Below are positions 43,210 through 49,336 of a DNA stretch of 49,336 nt, one piece after another. The notes beneath the pieces are model-generated. The model did no database searches. It saw nothing but the letters and a program-made list of their open reading frames with translations, and was not told the DNA's origin. A program made the translations under genes and the position numbers. The stretch's first letter is position 1; each line of letters begins with the position of its first letter. The stretch is from Bacteroidales bacterium (lineage in GTDB: Bacteria > Bacteroidota > Bacteroidia > Bacteroidales > P3): the NCBI GenBank assembly GCA_016280915.1, contig JAEEHQ010000036.1, forward strand, positions 93,269 to 142,604, read 5' to 3'.

Positions 43210-44409
43210 ATGAGAGGCAATGAACTGAAACCCCATATAGGTATTTTTGGCCGTCGCAACTATGGCAAAAGCTCGCTGGTGAACTATCTCACAGGTCAGC
43301 AGATAGCCATCGTGTCGGACCTTGCCGGGACCACTACCGACCCTGTGAAAAAGACCATGGAGATTGGCGGTGTGGGCCCTGTAGTTTGGATAGACACGGC
43401 GGGTATTGACGATGAGGGCACCGTGGGACGCATGCGTATAGAAAAAAGCTTGGAGATGCTGATGCAGGCCGACTTGGCTCTGATACTGTTTACCGACAAC
43501 CGATTTGAGGCAGAGGAAGTGATGTTGGTGGAGTCTTGTCGCAAGCGCAATATTCCCTATATTCTTATCTATTCACAGGCCGATAGGTTCCGTCCTGACC
43601 CTCATTTGTTGGAGCAGCTGGAGGCCGACTATGAGACAAAAGTCTTTGTGCTTACGGTGAAAGATCCCTCTTTGCGGGAAACTCTCACCAGCCGTATCCG
43701 CGAGGCTTTGCCCGAGACCGCCTACATGCAAAGGACTCTTCTGGGCGACGTGATAGGGGAGGGCGACACCGTGGTGATGGTCACCCCGATAGATGACTCG
43801 GCGCCCGAGGGACGCATGATTCTGCCTCAGGTGCAGGTGCTGCGCGACATCTTGGATCAGCATGCCAAGGCGGTGGTTTGCCGTGAGACCGAGTTGGAGC
43901 AAACCTTGCAGCAACTGAGCCAACCGCCTCAACTGGTGGTGACCGACAGTCAGGTCTATGCCATGGTGGCCAAGATTGTGCCTGACGAGGTGGCTTTGAC
44001 CAGCTTCAGCGTGGTGTTGGCCAGGGCCAAAGGACTTTTTGCCGACTATGTGAAAGGAACTCCCTTTATCGACCAGTTGCAGGAGAACGACCGAGTGCTG
44101 ATGCTGGAGAGCTGCACACACAACGTTACTTGCGAGGATATCGGCCGCGTGAAACTGCCTAAGTTGCTGGCAAAATACACGGGGAAGAATCTCAAGTGTG
44201 AGGCTGTGGCCGGACTCTCGTCGTTGCCCAGACCGATAGGGGAGTATGCCCTTGTGATTCAATGTGGCGGATGTGTACTCACCGCCAAACAACTGGCTGC
44301 GCGGCTGGCCCCTGCCATTGAGGCCGGCATTCCCGTGAGCAATTACGGCCTCGCCATCGCCTACATGAATGGCATCTTCCAGCGTTCGATGAGGATTTTC
44401 GAAAGATAG
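43210..44409 (+). CDS. hydF: [FeFe]-hydrogenase maturation GTPase HydF
   Basis: A 399-residue protein that acts as scaffold for assembling the H-cluster diiron subsite. The N-terminal GTPase domain has the P-loop GRRNYGKSS (about 13-21), TTTDPV and DTAG; the middle is the dimerisation domain; the C-terminal Fe-S domain has the family motif ESCTHNVTCEDIGRVKLPKL and VIQCGGC, which provide the cluster ligands. HydE, HydG and a hydrogenase are not in the window, so the rest is encoded elsewhere. It implies hydrogen metabolism and an anaerobic host. The gap to folA is 17 bp. Confidence 0.96.
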   Translation: MRGNELKPHIGIFGRRNYGKSSLVNYLTGQQIAIVSDLAGTTTDPVKKTMEIGGVGPVVWIDTAGIDDEGTVGRMRIEKSLEMLMQADLALILFTDNRFEAEEVMLVESCRKRNIPYILIYSQADRFRPDPHLLEQLEADYETKVFVLTVKDPSLRETLTSRIREALPETAYMQRTLLGDVIGEGDTVVMVTPIDDSAPEGRMILPQVQVLRDILDQHAKAVVCRETELEQTLQQLSQPPQLVVTDSQVYAMVAKIVPDEVALTSFSVVLARAKGLFADYVKGTPFIDQLQENDRVLMLESCTHNVTCEDIGRVKLPKLLAKYTGKNLKCEAVAGLSSLPRPIGEYALVIQCGGCVLTAKQLAARLAPAIEAGIPVSNYGLAIAYMNGIFQRSMRIFER

Positions 44410-44426
44410 TTTTTAATAGATATAAG

Positions 44427-44972
44427 ATGATAGACATCCACCCCACACCCAACCTGTCCATAATAGTGGCTTGTGCGCAAAATATGGCCATAGGCAAGGA
44501 CAACGACCTCTTGTGGCATATTAGCGACGACCTGAAACGTTTTAAGGCCCTTACCAGCGGTCACACCGTGATTATGGGGCGCCGCACTTTTGAGTCGTTA
44601 CCTAAGAAGCCTTTGCCCAAACGCCGCAATATCGTGCTTACCCACGACCCCGAATTCCACTACGACATACCATTAGGCTCCTCGGGCACTTTGCAAGTGG
44701 CCCATAGCATCGCTGAGGTGATGAAGATGGTGGAAGACGAGGAGGAGTCTTTCATCATAGGGGGTGCTGCCATATACAAGGCTTTCCTTCCATGGGTGAA
44801 GAACCTTTATCTCACCTGGGTCTATCGCGATTTTGAGGCAGATGTCTATTTCCCTGTCATCGATGAGTCGGTGTTCCGTCAAGTCCATATCAGCGAACAT
44901 TTTGTAGACCCAGAGAGTGGCCTCGAATATGCTTATGCTGAGTATGTGAGGCGCGACATAGGCTTTCATTAG
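44427..44972 (+). CDS. folA: Dihydrofolate reductase
   Basis: A 181-residue cytoplasmic enzyme that makes tetrahydrofolate with NADPH. Motifs include IIVACAQNMAIGKDNDLLWH (start of the fold and Met20-type loop), DDLKRFKALTSGHTVIMGRRTFESLP, and IIGGAAIYKAFLP; the catalytic acid is the Asp of SDDLKRFK. The length and order are normal. It is likely co-transcribed with hydF. Confidence 0.95.
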   Translation: MIDIHPTPNLSIIVACAQNMAIGKDNDLLWHISDDLKRFKALTSGHTVIMGRRTFESLPKKPLPKRRNIVLTHDPEFHYDIPLGSSGTLQVAHSIAEVMKMVEDEEESFIIGGAAIYKAFLPWVKNLYLTWVYRDFEADVYFPVIDESVFRQVHISEHFVDPESGLEYAYAEYVRRDIGFH

Positions 44973-45054
44973 GATTGAATATGCCGTGGAAGAAAGATGG
45001 GTCAAGTGGGCGAGGATGCAAATAAAATAATGTTATTATATACGTTTTTTTTTG

Positions 45055-45062
45055 TATATTTG
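45055..45062 (+). promoter_or_regulatory. -7 element for the second FISUMP-like lipoprotein gene
   Basis: TATATTTG matches TAnnTTTG about 100 bp before ATG 45164. Only an A/T-rich, weak -33 is seen. Confidence 0.5.
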
Positions 45063-45163
45063 CATTGGAAAAAGTTGGTTCGGTGTTGTAGAAACAATTG
45101 ATATACATAATGTTATGATTGTTTTTCTGCCGAATTGTTGTGAATTGTAAATTAATAGAAACG

Positions 45164-45964
45164 ATGAAAAATAGACTATTCTTACTTTTGGCCGTTGCCT
45201 CTTTGGCTTTTGTGGGTTGCGAAAAGGAAATTACCCCTGCACCTGGTTGTTTTACCATCAGCAAAACCAAGCAGGTCAAATTTGCGCCTGGTAATCTTCA
45301 GGTTATGTATTCCATCAATCCTACTACCAAGGTCAAAGAATATACTTTCGCTTTTGCCAATAACCAATGGGATTGCGCCTCTAACGCCAAGATGGAACCC
45401 AATAGTATCTTTGACCTCTTTGGCTGGGGTACTGGCGACGAACCCGATCGTTCTTCTGACTCAGCTGCTCTCTATGCCCATTTTGTCGACTGGGGGCAGA
45501 ACACCATCCTTGAAAGTTGGGCCAATCCTACCCCTACCAGTGGCGGTTGGCGCACTCTTACTTTCGAGGAGTGGAATTACATTCTCAACGAGCGTCCCAA
45601 TGCCAGCAAGTTGCGTTGCTTGGCTCAGATTGACGGTAATCCCGGTATGCTTTTGCTCCCCGACACTTGGTCGTTGGGAGAAGTGAGACATACTTGCAGC
45701 CCAAACTATTCCGACACGGTCTTCATCACTACCGATCCTAATAATACCGACTGGAAAAAGTTTGAAGAAGCGGGTGCAGTCTTCCTGCCTGCTGCCGGTG
45801 TGCGCGATAAAGACAGAATAAAAGGGTACGATTTGGGTCGCTATTGGACTAGCACCGAGAATCTTTTTAATGGTGCTTTCTTCATCGGCTTCGTTGATCG
45901 CACTCAATATAACGATGGTCTTCGCCAGTACGGTTTTTCTGTCCGCTTGGCTAAGGAGCAATAA
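45164..45964 (+). CDS. Second FISUMP-like secreted lipoprotein
   Basis: A 266-residue protein; the lipoprotein signal MKNRLFLLLAVASLAFVGC ends at Cys19. The mature part has VKFAPGNLQVMYS, FAFANNQWDCAS, WRTLTFEEWNYIL, VFLPAAGVRD and GRYWTSTE, closing with YGFSVRLAKEQ. It shares the FLPAAGxR...YW(S/T)S...SVR order with the protein at 2761-3441 but is otherwise distinct. Such proteins form large families in Bacteroidales; their role is unknown. ATG 45164 is chosen for the signal peptide. Confidence 0.8.
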   Translation: MKNRLFLLLAVASLAFVGCEKEITPAPGCFTISKTKQVKFAPGNLQVMYSINPTTKVKEYTFAFANNQWDCASNAKMEPNSIFDLFGWGTGDEPDRSSDSAALYAHFVDWGQNTILESWANPTPTSGGWRTLTFEEWNYILNERPNASKLRCLAQIDGNPGMLLLPDTWSLGEVRHTCSPNYSDTVFITTDPNNTDWKKFEEAGAVFLPAAGVRDKDRIKGYDLGRYWTSTENLFNGAFFIGFVDRTQYNDGLRQYGFSVRLAKEQ

Positions 45965-46009
45965 TTACAGAAGACTCTGTAATTAGGTCTGGCAGATTTG
46001 ATTACTGCT

Positions 46010-47011
46010 TTATTTCACCCGAACTTTTTTGCCAATCTGTAATGTGGCATTTCGGGACATTCCATTCAGTTTACACAATTTGCTGACGCTGGTACCATAC
46101 CTGTGTGCGATGCCGCTCAGGGTGTCGCCTTTGCGGATGGTGTGGTATTTGGTGTCGCTTTGTGAAGAGGCGTATGTTTCACTTTCTTGGCTGTCAGTTG
46201 ATTTGTCTGATTTGCCGTTGCGCACGATGAGGTGATTGGCCTTGCGGTCGATATCCTTGTATGCGTGGCGCAGCCGTTCGGGAGTGATGTCGTATCCGGT
46301 GTTGACGGGACGGTCGGGGGTGTCTAACCGATGCTGGAAGAGCCAGTCATAGGTTTCGCTGATGTAGAATGCCCGAGCCAAACCGCCGTGGTCAACACCC
46401 GCAAGCTTGGTGAATCGCAGGCGAGGACTGTCGCCACATTTTGACATGGCGTTGATGACTTTCTGCGACTGAGCCACGGTGACCGCCCTATCGGCAGTAC
46501 CATGCAGAATCCACAGAGGCAGGTCGTTGAGTCCGCAGTATGATTTTGGATTTCCACCTCCGCACATGGCTATGGCGGCTGCAATACGGTTAGAATAGGC
46601 AGCCGAGTAGTCGATGGTGCCATAGCCCCCCAAACTCATGCCGATGACATAGAACCGATTGGTGTCGCATGCGTAACGTTGGAACACCCAATCGACTATC
46701 CGATTGATGCGGTCAGGATTCCAAGCCCCACCCGGATTTTGGGGCGCGATGATAAGGGCATCAATTTGTCGGCCCATCTTCAAGGCATCCAATGGCCCAT
46801 AACGGCGTACGCGATCGAGGTTGTGACCACAGAGGCTGGCACCATGCAGGAAGAGGATGACGGGCGTGTCTGAGCTGAGGGAGTCGTAATCCTTGGGCGT
46901 ACTTATCCAAAAATTATAGCTGTTGGACACTACGCCACGGAAGGCTGTGAGGGTTTGAGCAAACGTTAAAGTTGGTAGTAATATCAGTAATAATGATAGT
47001 ATTCTTTTCAT
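46010..47011 (-). CDS. Secreted alpha/beta-hydrolase esterase with C-terminal LysM domain
   Basis: A 333-residue exported protein (signal peptide to about 19, LTFAQ). The hydrolase domain (about 20-235) has VILFLHGASLCG (oxyanion hole), the nucleophile Ser in IGMSLGGYG, the acid Asp in HGTADRAV and the His in GVDHGG. Residues about 288-333 form a LysM peptidoglycan-binding domain (YHTIRKGDTLSGIAHRYGTS). The combination suggests an esterase held at the cell wall, perhaps removing acyl groups from envelope glycans; the substrate is not known. Confidence 0.9.
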   Translation of the reverse strand: MKRILSLLLILLPTLTFAQTLTAFRGVVSNSYNFWISTPKDYDSLSSDTPVILFLHGASLCGHNLDRVRRYGPLDALKMGRQIDALIIAPQNPGGAWNPDRINRIVDWVFQRYACDTNRFYVIGMSLGGYGTIDYSAAYSNRIAAAIAMCGGGNPKSYCGLNDLPLWILHGTADRAVTVAQSQKVINAMSKCGDSPRLRFTKLAGVDHGGLARAFYISETYDWLFQHRLDTPDRPVNTGYDITPERLRHAYKDIDRKANHLIVRNGKSDKSTDSQESETYASSQSDTKYHTIRKGDTLSGIAHRYGTSVSKLCKLNGMSRNATLQIGKKVRVK

Positions 47012-47151
47012 GATATGAGTAATAAAAATGTGAGTGCAAAATTACAAAAAATGAGTGGAATAATGAAAAAATGAGTTGATAATTTGATTTGTTTTTGATT
47101 GATATTTCTTATGGAGATAAGAAAAATATATCCTAGGTGAAGAAAAAATAT

Positions 47152-47159
47152 TATTTTTG
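47152..47159 (+). promoter_or_regulatory. -7 promoter element directly before the TIGR04076 start codon
   Basis: TATTTTTG ends 4 bases before ATG 47164 (spacer CACC). As at 4281-4288, the mRNA would begin at or next to the start codon. Confidence 0.55.
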
Positions 47160-47163
47160 CACC

Positions 47164-47472
47164 ATGAAAAAAGTGAGAATAACAGCCCTGCGCAAAGCTG
47201 ACTACAAGGACTTGCAGGCACGCTATGAGAACCCCATTGAGCATACTTGCGACATCTGTGAGGGCATGACATGGGTGTGCGTTGATGCACAAAAACCGGC
47301 CGGCCTCTGCGATGAGGCATGGAAGAGTATGAAGGAGTTTGTGGAGGAGTTGGCACGTGGAGGTGGCAATTTCTTCGATGGCTGGATGAAAAACCCTTAT
47401 AGTGCTATGGTGAGTTGCAACGATGGGTTCCGTCCCGTGAGTTTCCTTCTGGAGGCGGAGCCTTGGCAGTAG
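47164..47472 (+). CDS. TIGR04076 family protein
   Basis: A 102-residue protein with the family pattern of spaced cysteines and aromatic residues: CDICEGMTWVCVDAQKPAGL, then CDEAWKSMKEFVEELARGGG, and a final CNDGFRPVSFLLEAEPW. Function unknown. The start is ATG 47164 (MKKVRITAL); the open frame extends to 47137, but the promoter box lies within that extension. The last eight codons and the stop are part of a 28-bp tandem repeat. Confidence 0.82.
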   Translation: MKKVRITALRKADYKDLQARYENPIEHTCDICEGMTWVCVDAQKPAGLCDEAWKSMKEFVEELARGGGNFFDGWMKNPYSAMVSCNDGFRPVSFLLEAEPWQ

Positions 47473-47531
47473 GCTTTTGGAGGCGTAGCCTTGGTAGTGG
47501 GCTTTTGGAGGCGGAGCCTTGGCGGTAGGCC
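47451..47531. repeat. 28-bp tandem repeat spanning the 3' end of the TIGR04076 gene
   Basis: Three consecutive copies: GGAGGCGGAGCCTTGGCAGT+AGGCTTTT (47451-47478), a variant with GGCGTAGCC and GGTAGTGGG (47479-47506), and a 25-base third copy (47507-47531). The first copy encodes LEAEPWQ and the stop codon. The direction of growth is into the non-coding side. Confidence 0.88.
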
Positions 47532-47611
47532 ATTCGTATACACTAAGTTATGCTCTTGCGAGGATTGTTTTTAGGCAGACTTATATCTAGGTCCCATAAT
47601 GATGATTAAAA

Positions 47612-48325
47612 ATGAACGAACTTTTTTCTCAAATCTACGCCTTGCGCGATGAACGGCAGGCCGAAGCACTTTCCTATTTCTTCAAGACAGGACCCGGCCA
47701 GTATGGCGAGGGTGATGTCTTCCTTGGCCTAAAAGTACCTCAAACACGCCAAGTGGTGAAACGCCTCTGGCGGCAATGCTCCTTTGACGAATTGGAGGAA
47801 TGCATCCGATCGGAGTATCACGAGGTGCGTCTGGCCGCTCTGTTGGTACTCGTTCAGATTTTTCAGCATGCAAAGAAAGAGCCTCAACAGCAGCAACGTT
47901 GCGTCGATTTCTATTTATCTCATACATCCTTTATTAATAATTGGGATTTAGTTGACCTTTCTTGCTATGAGGTGCTTGGGGCTTGGCTCTTGGATAAGTC
48001 CGACCGCCACCTGCTATACGATTTGGCTTCCCGAGAAGGCTCTCTTTGGGAGCAGCGTATCGCCATGGTTAGCTGCATGAAGTTTGTCCGCAACGACCAG
48101 TTCGAAGACTGCCTGGCCATTGCCGATATGCTCCTTCACCACCCACACGACTTGATTCACAAGGCTGTTGGGTGGCTACTCCGTGAGGTGGGTAAACGCA
48201 ACCAAAAGGTTCTGGTTGATTATCTTGCACCACGTTACCGCACGATGCCCCGCACCACTCTTCGCTACGCCATCGAGCGTTTCGACTTCGACACCCGCCA
48301 GGCTTACCTGAAGGGGAATGTGTAA
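47612..48325 (+). CDS. DNA alkylation repair protein (AlkD-like)
   Basis: A 237-residue protein made of HEAT-like helices. Family stretches are VFLGLKVPQTRQVVKRLW, EVRLAALLVLVQIF, INNWDLVDLSCYEVLGAWLL, and DLIHKAVGWLLREVGKRN. AlkD glycosylases remove positively charged alkylated bases without base flipping; the Trp-Asp pair in NNWDLVDLS is at the position of the conserved catalytic region. The gene stands alone, with a long AT-rich gap behind it. Confidence 0.92.
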   Translation: MNELFSQIYALRDERQAEALSYFFKTGPGQYGEGDVFLGLKVPQTRQVVKRLWRQCSFDELEECIRSEYHEVRLAALLVLVQIFQHAKKEPQQQQRCVDFYLSHTSFINNWDLVDLSCYEVLGAWLLDKSDRHLLYDLASREGSLWEQRIAMVSCMKFVRNDQFEDCLAIADMLLHHPHDLIHKAVGWLLREVGKRNQKVLVDYLAPRYRTMPRTTLRYAIERFDFDTRQAYLKGNV

Positions 48326-49026
48326 CACCCCCCCGCAATAAATCGATTGTGTAGCACCTCGCAATAAATCATTACAAAATTACTTGTTTCGCAACTCTCA
48401 CATCATAGGGTTAAATCCAATAGTGTGTTGTTGATAATTCATTATTTAGATTACTTTTATATTAGATTTGTATTATATTTTATTTAGATTTTGTTTATCT
48501 ATAATAATATAAGTATAATATAAACCTAAATGAAATGTAATATAAATTGTTGAGGTACATACAACTTACAACGTAGTTAGGGCCTCGGTAAGGTGCTGAT
48601 GACTTGTCGTAATAGGATGTCACAACCTAGGAGAGCTACTATCTTTCTATAGGTTTTATTGTATTCTATGTATATAAAAAGACATAGTATATGATAGGAT
48701 AGTATTGGTGTTTCTATGCACATGAAAGTGAATAACTGCTTATTTTTCTCTTCTTTCTTTTATATGGAATTCGGTATAACTATTTGTAAAACATGTTGAT
48801 ATGTATTATTTGGGAAAAGTACTGAAAAATATAACTATCCAAAGATGAGTAACTTACATCGTTATCAACAATGGTAGTGCCTCTTCTGCATGAAAATTGC
48901 TGAATTTTTTGTCTGTTTTTGGGTTTTTGCAGCTTGTTTTTCTCTCATATCAAAAAAAAATTGAAAAAATTTTATGCTGAATGTTAGTCGTTTAAAATAA
49001 ATCTGACAGGAAAAATGAAAAAAAAA
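48326..49026. other. AT-rich intergenic region upstream of the rRNA operon
   Basis: No credible gene or tRNA seen. The part at about 48420-48560 is extremely AT-rich (AATAATATAAGTATAATATAA) and may be a bent upstream element or a curved DNA site. Confidence 0.6.
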
Positions 49027-49057
49027 TTTGGCAGTTTAAAAAAAGGTCGTATCTTTG
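49027..49057 (+). promoter_or_regulatory. rRNA operon promoter
   Basis: TTTG (49027-49030), 19 bp, TATCTTTG (49050-49057). Near-perfect Bacteroidetes -33/-7 promoter, preceded by an A/T-rich upstream segment as expected for strong rRNA promoters. Confidence 0.8.
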
Positions 49058-49215
49058 CACTCGCTTTCAAGGAAACAACAACGGTTGATAAATCGAAAGC
49101 AAGAGAACATTGAAATTCTTGGAACATGAGATAGCGTGTGTCTCAAATGCCTTCAACAGGGTTGAAGGTTGATGACACGGACGAGTCAAAGGTTAAAAAA
49201 ATACAAGCAATTCTT
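49058..49215 (+). other. 16S rRNA leader
   Basis: About 158-base transcribed leader between the rRNA promoter and the mature 5' end. It contains a small stem CCTTCAA-CAGG-TTGAAGG near 49151-49169. This leader is probably involved in pre-rRNA processing or antitermination. Confidence 0.6.
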
Positions 49216-49336
49216 ACAATGAAGAGTTTGATCCTGGCTCAGGATGAACGCTAGCGGCAGGCTTAACACATGCAAGTCGAGGGGCAGCGGGGTGTAGCAA
49301 TACACTGCCGGCGACCGGCGCACGGGTGCGTAACGC
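49216..49336 (+). rRNA. rrs: 16S ribosomal RNA, 5' end (partial)
   Basis: GAAGAGTTTGATCCTGGCTC (from 49221) followed by AGGATGAACGCTAGCGGCAG and CTTAACACATGCAAGTCGAG is the standard 5' part of bacterial 16S, and the GCTAGCGGCAGGC form is typical of Bacteroidales. The exact first base is estimated by alignment with the E. coli start. It is cut by the window edge. Confidence 0.97.

Noticed and set aside
43171..43221. Direct repeat TGAGAGGCAAT at 43171-43181 and 43211-43221 near the hydF start
   Set aside because: Only 11 bp in two copies, so chance or a minor duplication; no further structure was seen.
48326..49026. tRNA or small RNA gene in the gap before the rRNA operon
   Set aside because: No cloverleaf pattern, promoter or terminator was recognised in it.

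Overview
The window comes from an anaerobic member of the Bacteroidota, most likely order Bacteroidales. The main signs are: a MurF-alanine racemase fusion; promoters of the Bacteroidetes type (TTTG about 19-20 bp before TAnnTTTG) instead of sigma-70 boxes; two secreted proteins with type IX secretion (T9SS) sorting tails; many lipoproteins; HydF, the [FeFe]-hydrogenase maturation GTPase; and the first ~120 bases of a Bacteroidales-like 16S rRNA gene at the right edge. I cannot name a genus from this.

Layout. 1-7.4 kb: end of a DUF2851-like gene, murF-alr, a secreted lipoprotein, a small GNAT protein, a hemerythrin-like/LuxR regulator operon, an MFS transporter and a small coiled-coil membrane protein. 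7.4-13.8 kb: a Tat (twin-arginine) export cluster holding a NapH/NapG-like polyferredoxin with an internal Tat signal, YitT, a CPBP membrane protease, a Tat-signal lipoprotein aldo/keto reductase with a ferredoxin tail, TatA and TatC. 13.8-21.4 kb: a GH89 alpha-N-acetylglucosaminidase with an extra C-terminal domain, upp-uraA uracil salvage, an alkaline phosphatase and a short-chain fatty acid transporter. 21.5-25.8 kb (minus strand): tex and a T9SS cargo protein with a thioredoxin domain, separated by a 7-bp repeat tract.

25.8-28.1 kb has no convincing gene. It holds about three tandem copies of a ~600-bp repeat, each containing a long palindrome whose arm sequence differs from copy to copy. 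28.1-35.0 kb (plus strand): an Omp28-like T9SS cargo, a conserved Bacteroidales protein of unknown function, a seven-bladed propeller protein, DsbD, adenine phosphoribosyltransferase and a lipoprotein. 35.4-40.4 kb (minus strand): a DUF456 protein, a GNAT-HD fusion, glutathione peroxidase, and an operon of ECF sigma factor, putative anti-sigma and surface protein. 40.6-49.3 kb: a TonB receptor plus HMA protein, hydF, folA, a second FISUMP-like lipoprotein, an esterase-LysM fusion, a TIGR04076 protein, an AlkD-like protein, a long AT-rich gap, and the rRNA promoter with the 16S start.

Two miniature transposon-like elements (21.5 and 35.1 kb, opposite orientations) share terminal inverted repeats; one has a perfect 5-bp target duplication and the other a 4/5 match. 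The most unusual items are the repeat array, these paired elements, the internal Tat signal beside tatA-tatC, the two-domain GH89 protein, and two promoters placed so that the mRNA would begin at the start codon.
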